DNA from: Chitinimonas viridis
GTDB taxonomy: Bacteria; Pseudomonadota; Gammaproteobacteria; Burkholderiales; Chitinimonadaceae
Assembly: GCF_030409555.1 (NCBI RefSeq)
Contig: NZ_JAUFPU010000007.1
Span: 1 to 64,000 of the forward strand
Length of the DNA: 64,000 bases
Direction: 5' to 3'
Shown: piece after piece, positions 44,703 to 53,434 of the stretch
Layout of the letters: each line of letters opens with the position of its first letter
Position numbering within the stretch: the first letter of the stretch is position 1
Program-made: the position numbers and the translations under genes
Notes under the pieces: model-generated
The model's database searches: none
The model's input: the letters and a program-made list of their open reading frames with translations, nothing else
What the model was told of the DNA's origin: nothing

Positions 44703-45263
44703 TCAATGGCTCTTGCTGTCGTCGCGGCTCAGGTAGGCCAATAGCTCGGCACGGTTGGCCTGACTATCCAGCCAATGCCTCAGCCGCACGGCCTCCTGGT
44801 AGACCGCCTCGCCCAAGCGGCTGCGCCAGGCCGACTCCCGGTGTGCCACGGCCTCTGCCTCGCGCACCCGTCGTTGCCACTGCGCCGACACCACCTCATC
44901 CAGCACGCCATCGTAACCATGCTGGCTCAGGGCAGCCCACTCATTCCCATCCAGCCAGACATGCTGGCAGCCAGCGCAATGGTCTAGCCGGAAGGGCAGC
45001 CCAGCTGCCACCCGCAGGCGGTTCATCAAGCGATGGCAATGCGGGCAGGCAGCTGCCTGCGCCACCTCAGCAGCGACATCCTCGCCGCCCACCACCACCG
45101 GCTCGGGTTTGCCGGCAGCCTGGCGTTTGGCACGCCAGGTCCGCCAGTGCTCCATGGCCAGCCAGCTACCGTGGCATTGCGCGCAACTATCAGCCTTGAG
45201 GCCCGGGCTCAGTTCGGTCGTTGCCAGCACCTGGTCGCTGCAACGTATGCAATTGGTCGCCAT
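44703..45263 (-). CDS. Double zinc-ribbon protein
   Basis: This 186-residue protein has two TFIIB-like zinc ribbons. The first pairs CIRC (residues 5-8) with CAQCHGSWL (about 27-35); the second pairs CPHCHRLM with CAGCQHVWLDGNEW (about 73-107). The xxGxW endings are typical of this class. A helical C-terminal region of about 70 residues follows. It probably serves as an adaptor binding nucleic acid or protein. It lies 10 bases after the flotillin gene and 52 before the ATPase gene. Confidence 0.78.
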   Translation of the reverse strand: MATNCIRCSDQVLATTELSPGLKADSCAQCHGSWLAMEHWRTWRAKRQAAGKPEPVVVGGEDVAAEVAQAAACPHCHRLMNRLRVAAGLPFRLDHCAGCQHVWLDGNEWAALSQHGYDGVLDEVVSAQWQRRVREAEAVAHRESAWRSRLGEAVYQEAVRLRHWLDSQANRAELLAYLSRDDSKSH

Positions 45264-45273
45264 CGTCAGCCCC

Positions 45274-47373
45274 TTACTTACGCCCGAACTTGCCCAGTAA
45301 CTGGCCTATCAGGGCTTTCTGCTCTTCACTGCCTTCGCTCATGACCTTGGCCAGGAAGGCCGATACCGTGAGGTTCTGCAGATCATCGGTGCCCACATTG
45401 CCCATGATGCCCTTCACATCGGCGAGCAAGTCCTTCTCGCCATTGAGATGGCCCTTGAACACCGTCTGCAGGGTCTCGCTCTTGCCTATGGTGGCATCTA
45501 TGGCCTTGCCTATGCCCAGCGCATTGACGAAGCGCTGGAAGTAGTCGCCGTCGCCCCCCACGATGTCGATCTTGGCGTTGCCCAGAGCAGTGGACAGGAC
45601 CTCGGCCTGTTCGCGGGCAATCGAGGTATTGGCCTCGATGGCCTTGAGGGTCTCGATATGGGCATTGTCCAGCCGCATGCGGAATTCCTCGTGCGAGCGG
45701 GTGTCTTCGGTCATCGCGCCCATGGCGGCAAACTTCTCCTTCAGGCCGGCTGCTTCGGCCACGAAGCGGGCCTGGATGGCAGACGCTTCGGCCTCGCCCT
45801 GTTGGCGCAAGGCATCGGCATCCGCCAGGCGCACATGCACATCGGCCAGGCCCAGCTTCTCCTTGCCGGTGGCCTCAGCTTCCAGCTTGTCTTTCAGCGC
45901 GCTGGCTTCGGCATGGCCAAACTTGGCCACAGCATCGGCATCGGCCAGCTTCACCCGCACCGCCGCCATGCCATCCTTCTCCTTGGCATCGGCCTGTACC
46001 GTCATCACCTTGGCCTCAGCCAGGCCGGCTGCCGCGCTGAGTGCCTCTATACCTTCGGCCTCGCGCTTCTTCGACTCGGCTTCCTTCTCTGCCACCTTGA
46101 GCTTGGCCTCGGCCAGCGTCAGCTGCTCGGCCGCCTTGTGCTTGGCGCGCAGCTCCTCGGCCTCGGCCGCCTTCACATCCACCACCATCTGCTCGGCGGC
46201 CCGACCTTCGGCGCTGATCACGGTCGCCTTCTTGTTGCGGTCGGCTTCCGACACCACCCGCAGCTCATTGATGGCTTCCTCCTGTTCCGCCACGGTACGT
46301 TCCACGGCAATCCGCTCGCGTATCACCTCGGCGATGTTCTTCTTCTCGACTTCAACAGCCTTTTCCTTGTCTATCTCCTGCAAGGTCACTTCGCGCTCGC
46401 GTGCCACCACCTCCAGCTCGCGGGCACGGACAACCTTTTCTTCCTCGATGGCCACAGCGCGCTTGCGGTTGTTCTCCGCCACCTCGGTTTCACGCTTCAT
46501 GTTCTCGTTCTGTACAGCCAGGTCCTGCTCCATCTTGATGCGGGCGGTCTCGGCCTTCAGTCTTTCCTCGGCCTGCACCTTGGCGGCCTCAGCCTCCTCC
46601 CGGGCACGCACCGAGGTGATCTCGCGCTGCTGCCGCGCCTCGGCATCGGCCTGCTGCCGTTCCAGCTCCAGCAGGGCTTCGGTGGTCTGCACATCCTTCT
46701 TCTTGATCTGCATCTGCTCATTGCGCTGCAGCTCATTGGTCTGCACGTGCTCCACCGCCGTCAGCTCGGTAATCTTGCGTATGCCCTGGGCGTCCAGGAT
46801 ATTGCTGGGATCCAGCTTCTCGATGGGCGTCTGCTCCAGGAAATCAATGGCCGCATCGTCCAACACGTAGCCAGACAAGTCGTCGCCTATCTGGCGGATG
46901 ATCTCGTCGCGGAATCGGTCGCGCGCCTGGTAGAGATCAACGAAGTCCATGGACTTGCCCACAGTCTTGAGCGCCTCGGAGAACTTGGCAGAGAACAGCT
47001 CCTCCAGCGTCGATTGATCGGACGCACGGGCGCAGCCAACAGCCTGCGCCACCTTGAGTACATCCTCGGCGGTCTTGTTGACGCGGATGAAGAAGGTGAC
47101 CTTGATGTCGGCGCGGATATTGTCGGCGCAGATCAATCCCTCCTTGCCCGAGCGGTCGATCACGATGGTCTTGAGCGATATCTCCATCGTTTCCTTCTTG
47201 TGGATGATGGGATAGGCCACCCCACCGGTGAAGGTGACATCCGGCACGGCCTTAAGCTTGTTGATGATCAGGGCATGGCCCTGCTCCACCTTGTTGTAGA
47301 ACTTCGCGAACAAGGCAAAGATGCCGAAAATGATGACGGCAAGTACGCCGACAGCGATCAGAATGGCTTCCAT
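45274..47373 (-). CDS. yqiK: Flotillin-like protein YqiK
   Basis: This 699-residue membrane-scaffold protein has one N-terminal transmembrane helix (about 3-24), then an SPFH/band 7 domain (about 25-210, with VEQGHALIINKLK and IKVTFFIRVNKTAEDVLKVA). A very long Ala/Glu/Lys coiled coil (about 215-560) follows, then a C-terminal oligomerisation region. Flotillins organise membrane microdomains and affect fluidity. It pairs with yqiJ immediately upstream, as in E. coli, and forms the centre of the stress cluster. Confidence 0.93.
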   Translation of the reverse strand: MEAILIAVGVLAVIIFGIFALFAKFYNKVEQGHALIINKLKAVPDVTFTGGVAYPIIHKKETMEISLKTIVIDRSGKEGLICADNIRADIKVTFFIRVNKTAEDVLKVAQAVGCARASDQSTLEELFSAKFSEALKTVGKSMDFVDLYQARDRFRDEIIRQIGDDLSGYVLDDAAIDFLEQTPIEKLDPSNILDAQGIRKITELTAVEHVQTNELQRNEQMQIKKKDVQTTEALLELERQQADAEARQQREITSVRAREEAEAAKVQAEERLKAETARIKMEQDLAVQNENMKRETEVAENNRKRAVAIEEEKVVRARELEVVAREREVTLQEIDKEKAVEVEKKNIAEVIRERIAVERTVAEQEEAINELRVVSEADRNKKATVISAEGRAAEQMVVDVKAAEAEELRAKHKAAEQLTLAEAKLKVAEKEAESKKREAEGIEALSAAAGLAEAKVMTVQADAKEKDGMAAVRVKLADADAVAKFGHAEASALKDKLEAEATGKEKLGLADVHVRLADADALRQQGEAEASAIQARFVAEAAGLKEKFAAMGAMTEDTRSHEEFRMRLDNAHIETLKAIEANTSIAREQAEVLSTALGNAKIDIVGGDGDYFQRFVNALGIGKAIDATIGKSETLQTVFKGHLNGEKDLLADVKGIMGNVGTDDLQNLTVSAFLAKVMSEGSEEQKALIGQLLGKFGRK

Positions 47374-47463
47374 TGGGGTATTTCTCCTTGAGCTGACGGC
47401 CCCTGGCGAGGCTCTGTAGCGGGTAATCCAGTAATTTATTGTTGAACAGCTATTGCGTAGGCA

Positions 47464-48093
47464 TCAAATCAGCGGTGACTCCACCACCTCGTAGCAGCCA
47501 CTGCCTTCGTCGTAGCTGATGATAGTGGCCACCGAGCCCTTGACCAGACTATTGGGAGCGGCAGCCCTGACCCGGATGGCGATGGCCGTGCCTTCGGTTT
47601 CCACATTGGCCTGGCCAAAGCGCTCATCCACCTTCAGCGTGGTGATCTGGCAGCTCAGCCCCACCAAGCTGGCATTACCCCGGGCGTTGTGTTCCACAAA
47701 CAGGCCACGCATGGGGCGCAGCGCGCGCGCGGTGACAAATACGGCAGCCGCCAGTGCCGCTATCAGCACCACCGTACCGGCCAGCAGCGTCATCCAGCCC
47801 GGCATCCAGAACAGCAGGTAGCGGTCTGCCAGGTAGCACAGCAGCCAGGCAATCAGCACCACCAGGCTGATCACCACAGAGAACGGCACGCCGGTAAGTC
47901 CAAAGGCCACCACATAGCTGGCGATCTGGCCTAGCTCGCCAGGATCGGCATCCAGGTCGACATCAATGTCCAGCGCATCCAAGTCCAGTAGCCCGAACAG
48001 CGCCAGCACCCAATAGATCAGCAGCACGCCCAGCAATACTGTCAGCAGATTGGTGGGGTAGCTGGCCAGAGTGGTCGTGATTACATCTAGCAT
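47464..48093 (-). CDS. yqiJ: YqiJ-family OB-fold membrane protein
   Basis: This 209-residue protein has three transmembrane segments (about 15-35, 55-85 and 90-120), an acidic DLDALDIDVDLDADPGEL stretch between the first two, and a C-terminal soluble beta-barrel of the NfeD/OB type (LVGLSCQITTLKVDERFGQANVETEGT). NfeD-like proteins act with SPFH proteins in the membrane, and yqiJ-yqiK pairs are common. It lies 90 bases upstream of yqiK on the same strand. Confidence 0.88.
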   Translation of the reverse strand: MLDVITTTLASYPTNLLTVLLGVLLIYWVLALFGLLDLDALDIDVDLDADPGELGQIASYVVAFGLTGVPFSVVISLVVLIAWLLCYLADRYLLFWMPGWMTLLAGTVVLIAALAAAVFVTARALRPMRGLFVEHNARGNASLVGLSCQITTLKVDERFGQANVETEGTAIAIRVRAAAPNSLVKGSVATIISYDEGSGCYEVVESPLI

Positions 48094-48129
48094 CTTGTTG
48101 TTGTCCTATGTCATGCGCGCCATACCGCA

Positions 48130-48459
48130 TCACGGCGGCGGCGGGTGGCGCTGGGCAAAGGCGATCAGCTCCGCCGTCACCCGCTCCTTGATGGCCAGCC
48201 TGTCCTCCGCCGCCAGGCCAAAGCGGGCACCCAATGCATGGTAGTCCGCCTCGGCCAGCGACACCGTCAAACGTGGCCGTTTGGGGCGGGTAGATACGGG
48301 CAGGTTCAGCACCTGCCTTATCTGATCCGACGGCGACAGCTCATTGCGATAGGCGGCATAGCGCACCGCGCGCAGCACCGCCTCCTCCACATCGAATGCC
48401 ACCTGCACCGCCTTGATTGCCGGTTCGGCCTCGCCCCAGCGTGCCGGTAGCTTAGGCAT
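48130..48459 (-). CDS. Small protein with two ribbon-helix-helix-like units
   Basis: This 109-residue protein belongs to no family I can name. Two similar units each start with a strand and continue as two helices: VQVAFDVEEAVLRAVRYAAYR (about residue 17) with SPSDQIRQVL, and PRLTVSLAEADYHALGARFG (about 60) with AIKERVTAELIAF. This strand-helix-helix layout resembles tandem ribbon-helix-helix DNA-binding proteins. I chose the ATG at 48459, which overlaps the pspA stop by eight bases; ATGs at 48471 and 48498 are also in frame. It is a candidate regulator of the tandem palindromes at 49683. Confidence 0.6.
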   Translation of the reverse strand: MPKLPARWGEAEPAIKAVQVAFDVEEAVLRAVRYAAYRNELSPSDQIRQVLNLPVSTRPKRPRLTVSLAEADYHALGARFGLAAEDRLAIKERVTAELIAFAQRHPPPP

Positions 48460-49168
48460 CGCCAGGCTCATCCGCAGGGGCCGCACGGCGGGCGGCAATC
48501 CGTGCCAGCACCGCAGCGCGCCGGCCAGCGTTCTCGCCTATGCCGGCGGCTTCCAGCTTGCGCTCCAGCGCCTGCCCACCTATCTCATTGTCCAGCTCGG
48601 CCGCCGCCGTCATCCGGTCGGCCAGATCCTGCTGGCGCTGCTTGATGCGCTCCAGCGACTCCCTGGCCGACAGCAGCTTGGAACCACCCGAGCCCATGCT
48701 ATGCGAGATGGATTGCGTCGCCCGGTGCACGCTTTCGGTCGTCCTGGCCATCACCAGCTCACGCTCATGCTCGCGCACCTTGGCCTCGGCCTGCTTGATC
48801 AGCTCCTTCAGCCTGGCAATGCTGGCCGCGAATTCCGTGCGTGCCTGCTGCTGCGCTGCCAACTCGGTCTCCAGCGCCACGATGCGGTCTGCCACCTCCA
48901 GCGCCAGGGCATCTTCGCCCTTGTCCATGGCGGCCACGGCGTGGTTCTCGAAGCGCGCCTGCTCAGCCGCCAGCCGCTCGATCTCGCGCCCAGCCTGCAT
49001 TTCCTTGGCCATCACCATGGTCAGGTCCTGCCTGGCCTGGGTCAGGGCTTGGCGGGCGTCGGTGATTTCCTGCTCGTAGATGCGGGTTCCGTTGGCATCC
49101 ACCACCGCCTCGCCCAACTCACGCACACTGCCGCGTACTGCCGTAACGATCTTGTTGAAGATAGACAT
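48452..49168 (-). CDS. pspA: PspA/IM30-family membrane-stress protein
   Basis: This is a 238-residue, almost wholly helical protein of the PspA/IM30/YjfJ family. The N-terminal amphipathic segment MSIFNKIVTAVRGSVREL can insert in membranes, and a coiled coil follows (about 25-150, DARQALTQARQDLTMVMAKE and similar). PspA proteins form ESCRT-III-like assemblies that support damaged membranes. Its partner yjfI lies 18 bases upstream, as in E. coli yjfIJ, hence YjfJ is the alternative name. No pspF or pspBC genes are present. Confidence 0.9.
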   Translation of the reverse strand: MSIFNKIVTAVRGSVRELGEAVVDANGTRIYEQEITDARQALTQARQDLTMVMAKEMQAGREIERLAAEQARFENHAVAAMDKGEDALALEVADRIVALETELAAQQQARTEFAASIARLKELIKQAEAKVREHERELVMARTTESVHRATQSISHSMGSGGSKLLSARESLERIKQRQQDLADRMTAAAELDNEIGGQALERKLEAAGIGENAGRRAAVLARIAARRAAPADEPGDA

Positions 49169-49186
49169 GATGACGCTCCTTCTCGC

Positions 49187-49600
49187 TTACTTCAGATACT
49201 CGGCAAATGCATCCAGCGCATCCACCGCGTTTTCGCTGAGGGTAGCCAGCTCCTGCGCCAGCTCCTCTGCACGGGATTGACGCGACAGCGCGCCATACAC
49301 CACGAACCAGCCCTCCACCCGCGCAAACGACGACAGCGGCATGGGGATGTTCAAGTCCAGCAGCGCCTCCAGCAGCGCCACCCGGCGCTCTGCCAGCACC
49401 TCTTTGTCGTGCCAGAGATAGCAGATGCAGATGATCTGTTCGCCGCTATGGGTCAGGTAGATGGGCAGCTCCTCACGCCCGGCCAGCGTGGCCTGCACCA
49501 CCTCCACCTCGCCCGGTATCGGCTGCCACTCCACGGTCAGCCCATAGACCGCCTCGGCAATGCGCGCGGCTGTTTCCATCCTGCTTTGAAACTCGGTCAT
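49187..49600 (-). CDS. yjfI: YjfI-family protein (DUF2170)
   Basis: This 137-residue cytoplasmic protein has the DUF2170 fold: REELPIYLTHSGEQIICICYLWHDKEV in the middle, then the MPLSSFARVEGWFVVYGALS segment. The molecular function is unknown, but it is repeatedly coupled to PspA-like genes. GAGGTGGG precedes the ATG. It is the promoter-proximal gene of the leftward cluster, directly behind the tandem palindromes at 49683-49710. Confidence 0.85.
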   Translation of the reverse strand: MTEFQSRMETAARIAEAVYGLTVEWQPIPGEVEVVQATLAGREELPIYLTHSGEQIICICYLWHDKEVLAERRVALLEALLDLNIPMPLSSFARVEGWFVVYGALSRQSRAEELAQELATLSENAVDALDAFAEYLK

Positions 49601-49682
49601 TTCCCACCTCTTCTACCTGCGGCCATCGGTGCGCGCCTGTCGCGTCCTACTGATTGCCGTGTGCGTTGAAGTTAGAATTTCC

Positions 49683-49710
49683 GACATAAAATGTCAAGAC
49701 ATAAAATGTC
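49683..49710 (-). promoter_or_regulatory. Tandem operator over the stress-cluster promoter
   Basis: Two exact copies of the palindrome GACATAAAATGTC (49683-49695 and 49698-49710) are spaced 15 bases centre to centre. Read leftward, the junction between them creates a perfect -35 box TTGACA (49692-49697). A plausible -10 TCTAAC follows 15 bases on, or TAACTT 17 bases on. A protein bound here would block the promoter of yjfI-pspA and the rest of the cluster. Confidence 0.7.
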
Positions 49711-49762
49711 ACACACCCACAGCAGCCCCCGCCAGGCGGCCGGCGGCGGCCCGGAAAACAAA

Positions 49763-49788
49763 ACGGGCCGGTGTATACACCGGCCCGT
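49763..49788 (-). terminator. Terminator of the GGDEF gene
   Basis: A perfect 26-base palindrome, ACGGGCCGGTGTA and its complement, is followed on the minus strand by TTTTGTTTTCC. It starts 21 bases after the stop of the gene at 49810 and separates it from the stress cluster. Confidence 0.85.
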
Positions 49789-49809
49789 GGCTAGACTGTG
49801 ATGGCGCTG

Positions 49810-50766
49810 CTAGTCGGAAAAGATCACCTGATCACGGCCACTGTTCTTGGCCTGGTACATGGCTTCATCGGCCCGTATCAGCATGGCATGGCCATTTTCG
49901 TCCTGTTTCAGCTGCGCCACGCCGGTCGAGAACCGGATGTCGATATGCTGGCTGTGATGGAAGAAGGGCGTCTTGGCGTTGACCTGGCGCAGGCGGTCCA
50001 CCAGAAAGCGTGCGCCGTTCAGGTCGGTTTCGGGCAGCAGCACCAGGAACTCCTCGCCACCGTAACGCACCAGTACATCGCTCTCGCGCAGCACTGCCTT
50101 GGCTATGCTGGAGAAATGCATCAGCACCTTATCGCCCACCAGATGGCCGAATCTATCATTCACCTGCTTGAACTCGTCCAGATCCAGTATGCCTACCGTC
50201 AGCGGCAGATTGGCACGGCGGGCGCGCTTCACTTCACGGGTCAGCAGATGCTCCAGACCCTGCCGGTTGAGGGCCCCGGTCAACGGGTCCTGCTCCAGCG
50301 TCTTGCGGTTGATGGCGAGATCGGACTGTATCTTGTCCATGGTCGCCTTCAGCTCCTGCAGGTCGCGATGCGACGCATTCACGGTCTGACGGACCGAGCC
50401 GGTGGATTCGATCAAGGTGCTCAACACCTGCTCCAGCGTATCGGCATCGTGGCTGCTGCGCAGGGCATCCAGCGACTGATCCATGACCTCGCTGCCACGC
50501 AACAGGTCTTCCAGCAGCACTTCCGAGGTCTCGCTCATGCCGTCGAGCACGTCTGAAACACGGAACAGCACCTGATACGCACTCTTCAATTCCTCGTCGC
50601 TTTTATCCGTGGGGGACTTGATTGCGGCAATGGCGTTGTAGAATTTCGTATAGTTTTCCGGTGTCGGCGGCAAACCCAGCTCCGCAAGGCGCTTGAGCGC
50701 GATGCGGGCGATATCCGACGGCGTCAGAGTGGGTGACTGGGAAGGCGTCATCGAGCGTTCGTTCAT
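49810..50766 (-). CDS. Diguanylate cyclase (GGDEF)
   Basis: This 318-residue protein has an N-terminal helical sensory region (about 1-150) with PTPENYTKFYNAIAAI, followed by a C-terminal GGDEF domain. The active-site signature is the functional GGEEF form (VRYGGEEFLVLLP), with LTGALNRQGLEHLL at the domain start and a conserved DLDEFKQVNDRFGH metal-binding segment. It makes cyclic di-GMP. No transmembrane segment or RxxD inhibitory site is obvious. Divergent from mpl. Confidence 0.92.
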   Translation of the reverse strand: MNERSMTPSQSPTLTPSDIARIALKRLAELGLPPTPENYTKFYNAIAAIKSPTDKSDEELKSAYQVLFRVSDVLDGMSETSEVLLEDLLRGSEVMDQSLDALRSSHDADTLEQVLSTLIESTGSVRQTVNASHRDLQELKATMDKIQSDLAINRKTLEQDPLTGALNRQGLEHLLTREVKRARRANLPLTVGILDLDEFKQVNDRFGHLVGDKVLMHFSSIAKAVLRESDVLVRYGGEEFLVLLPETDLNGARFLVDRLRQVNAKTPFFHHSQHIDIRFSTGVAQLKQDENGHAMLIRADEAMYQAKNSGRDQVIFSD

Positions 50767-50835
50767 TTATCGTCAACCACTTATATTACCAGAGCTTCGC
50801 GCAACTGAGCCGGGGCGATCGCACAACAGGACTCT

Positions 50836-52218
50836 ATGCACATCCATATTCTTGGCATCTGTGGCACCTTCATGGGCGGTATCGCCCAGCTTGCTCGCGC
50901 CACCGGCCACACCGTGACAGGCTGCGATGCCAATGTCTACCCACCCATGAGCACCCAGCTCGAAGCAGCTGGTATACAACTCATTGAAGGCTACTCGCCC
51001 GAACAGATCAATCTCAAGGCTGATATTTACGTTATCGGCAATGTGGTGACGCGCGGTAATCCGCTGATGGAAGCCATACTGGACGCCGGCCTGCCCTATG
51101 TTTCCGGCCCGCAATGGCTGGCCGAGCATGTGTTGCGCAATCCGGCGCAACCCCTATGGGTACTGGCCGTGGCCGGCACTCACGGCAAGACCACCACCAC
51201 CTCCATGCTGGCCTGGATACTGGAATACGCCGGGCTGGCGCCAGGCTTCCTGGTGGGCGGCGTGCCCGAGAACTTCGGCGTATCGGCCCGCCTGCCCGGC
51301 GAACCACGGCAGGAGCCCGGCGGCCGCTCACCTTTCTTCGTGATAGAGGCCGACGAATACGACACCGCTTTCTTCGACAAACGGTCCAAGTTTGTCCACT
51401 ACCGGCCCCGTACCGCCATCCTCAACAACCTGGAATTCGACCACGCCGACATCTTTGCCGACCTGGCCGCCATCGAGACCCAGTTCCACCACCTGGTCCG
51501 CACCATCCCCAGCCAGGGCCTGATCGTGGCCAATGGCCGCGAGGACAGCCTGGAGCGGGTGCTCAAGCGCGGTTGCTGGTCGCCGGTGGCGCGATTTGGC
51601 GGTGCCGACGGCTGGCAGGTCGGCGCGGTTCACGACGATGGTTTCGACATCATCCTCGACGGCGCCCCGCAAGGCCGCCTGCGCTGGGACCTGATGGGCG
51701 AGCACAACCAGCTCAACGCCCTGGCCGCCCTGGCCGCTGCCCGCCATGTGGGTGTCACGCCCGAGGTCGGCATCGCCGCTCTGGCCGGATTCCGCAACGT
51801 CAAGCGCCGCATGGAAGTGCGCGGTACCGTCCATGGCGTGACCGTCTACGACGATTTTGCCCACCACCCCACCGCCATCGCGACCACCGTGGCCGGTCTG
51901 CGGCAGAAGATAGGCCGCTCGCGCATTCTGGCCGTACTGGAGCCACGTTCCAACACCATGAAGCTGGGCACCATGAAGCAAGCGCTGCCCGCCAGCCTGG
52001 CCGAGGCCGACCGGGTGTACTGCTACGGGGCCAACCTGGGCTGGGATGCCGCAGAGGCGCTGGCTCCCATGGGTGAAATCGCCCAGGCCCACGATGATTT
52101 GACTAAGCTGGTAGCAGCGGTCGCGGCCGAAGCACGGCCTGGCGATCACATATTGGTCATGAGCAATGGCGGTTTCGGTGGCATACACCAGAAGCTGCTG
52201 GCAGCCTTAGCACCCTGA
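50836..52218 (+). CDS. mpl: UDP-MurNAc:L-Ala-gamma-D-Glu-meso-DAP ligase
   Basis: This 460-residue Mur ligase-family enzyme attaches recovered tripeptide to UDP-MurNAc in peptidoglycan recycling. The N-terminus HIHILGICGTFMGGIAQLA is the Mpl form of the UDP-binding domain. The ATP loop is AGTHGKTTTTSML, with ILNNLEFDHADIF and the C-terminal domain segment YDDFAHHPTAIATTVAGLRQKI. The length fits Mpl rather than MurC. Confidence 0.95.
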   Translation: MHIHILGICGTFMGGIAQLARATGHTVTGCDANVYPPMSTQLEAAGIQLIEGYSPEQINLKADIYVIGNVVTRGNPLMEAILDAGLPYVSGPQWLAEHVLRNPAQPLWVLAVAGTHGKTTTTSMLAWILEYAGLAPGFLVGGVPENFGVSARLPGEPRQEPGGRSPFFVIEADEYDTAFFDKRSKFVHYRPRTAILNNLEFDHADIFADLAAIETQFHHLVRTIPSQGLIVANGREDSLERVLKRGCWSPVARFGGADGWQVGAVHDDGFDIILDGAPQGRLRWDLMGEHNQLNALAALAAARHVGVTPEVGIAALAGFRNVKRRMEVRGTVHGVTVYDDFAHHPTAIATTVAGLRQKIGRSRILAVLEPRSNTMKLGTMKQALPASLAEADRVYCYGANLGWDAAEALAPMGEIAQAHDDLTKLVAAVAAEARPGDHILVMSNGGFGGIHQKLLAALAP

Positions 52219-52226
52219 GGATAACC

Positions 52227-52739
52227 ATGCAGAACAACGATGCCCTGGTACAGCGACTGGTTCAATCGGTGCGCTTGTTTGGCGGTTTTACCGCCGAAGA
52301 AGCCCGCCAGTATCTCGCCGCCTGCCAGTTCGAGCAGCACCCGGCCGGTAAGCGCCTGCTGAACGAAGGCGAAGACGGTAGCGAGCTCTACGTACTGCTG
52401 TCGGGTACGGTAGCCGTCAACCGCTTCGCCGGCATCACCGAGCACGAGCTGACCCGTCTGGGGCCAGGCGAGACCTTTGGCGAACTCGCCCTGATCGATT
52501 TCGGCTGGCGCTCTGCCAGCGTAGTGGCCATAGACGATGTGCGGGTGCTGGTATTCAAGCGTGCCAGCATGCCGCGCCTGGCCGGGCTGGAAACCAAGCT
52601 TTACCGCAACCTGGCCATCATGATGGCAGGCCGCTTGCGCGAAACCGACGCCAGGCTGGCCGAGATGGCCGAGCAGAGCCAGGAGAAGCAAGCCTTCGAA
52701 AAGCTGGCCAGCGAAACCCAGCGCTACTTTGTTGGCTAG
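52227..52739 (+). CDS. Cyclic-nucleotide-binding domain protein
   Basis: This 170-residue protein consists mainly of one cNMP-binding beta-barrel: AGKRLLNEGEDGSELYVLLSGTVAV, GPGETFGELALIDFGWRSASVVA (phosphate-binding cassette) and the C helix. Unlike Crp/Fnr there is no DNA-binding domain after the barrel, only about 35 helical residues. It may sense a nucleotide or act as a regulatory subunit. It starts 8 bases after mpl with GAGGATAACC before the ATG. Confidence 0.85.
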   Translation: MQNNDALVQRLVQSVRLFGGFTAEEARQYLAACQFEQHPAGKRLLNEGEDGSELYVLLSGTVAVNRFAGITEHELTRLGPGETFGELALIDFGWRSASVVAIDDVRVLVFKRASMPRLAGLETKLYRNLAIMMAGRLRETDARLAEMAEQSQEKQAFEKLASETQRYFVG

Positions 52740-52785
52740 GGTCTTGCTAGCATGTCGGCCCAGCCACCGCCTGCCAGCCACCACC

Positions 52786-53325
52786 ATGCCCCGCCAGATC
52801 GCCTTTCTTCGCGCCATCAATGTCGGTGGCCACCATGTCAGGATGGAAGACCTGCGCCGGCACCTGTCGGCCTTGGGCCTGACGGGTGTGGAGACCTTTA
52901 TTGCCAGCGGCAACGTCATCTTTGATCGCGACGAGCGCACGGCTGTCGAACTCGAACAGGCCATCGCGCACCATCTGCAGCAGACGCTAGGCTACGAAGT
53001 AGCCACCTTTGTCCGCAGCGATGCCGAACTGGCCGCCATCGCCAGCCATCCAGCTTTCGAGGTGGAGAGGACTGGCAGCGGCCCACTGGCAGTCTGCCTG
53101 CTGGCCCAGCCCATGAGCCCTGCGCAACAGGCCACTCTGCTGGGCATGCGCAACGAACACGACGATTTCCATATACATGGCCGCGAGGTGTACTGGCTGC
53201 GGCGACAGCAAGCAAGCGAGTCGGTATTCAGCAATATGCTGTTCGAGAAGACCCTCAAGCTCAAGACCACCCTGCGTGGCATCAATACGCTGCAGAAGCT
53301 GGCGGCAAAATACCCAGCCGCTTGA
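52786..53325 (+). CDS. DUF1697-family protein
   Basis: This 179-residue protein has the DUF1697 hallmarks IAFLRAINVGGHHVRMEDLR near the start and FIASGNVIFD around residue 40, and ends NTLQKLAAKYP. The family is widespread and uncharacterised. The frame is open from 52729; the ATG at 52786 (MPRQIAFLRAINVGG) is the family start. It follows the cNMP gene by 46 bases. Confidence 0.88.
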   Translation: MPRQIAFLRAINVGGHHVRMEDLRRHLSALGLTGVETFIASGNVIFDRDERTAVELEQAIAHHLQQTLGYEVATFVRSDAELAAIASHPAFEVERTGSGPLAVCLLAQPMSPAQQATLLGMRNEHDDFHIHGREVYWLRRQQASESVFSNMLFEKTLKLKTTLRGINTLQKLAAKYPAA

Positions 53326-53434
53326 TCACCATCGCTACTGCCGGCTAAAGTGGCGATGTCTGGGTGCAGCAAGCGCCTCGCCGCACTTGTTGGCGCTCCC
53401 CCGATACACCTCATTACAAAGAAAGGAGGTCAAT

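Noticed and set aside
45448-47391. A 647-codon plus-strand frame opposite yqiK
   Set aside because: It is antisense to the flotillin coiled coil; its Leu/Gly/His-rich repeats mirror the Ala/Glu/Lys codons of yqiK.
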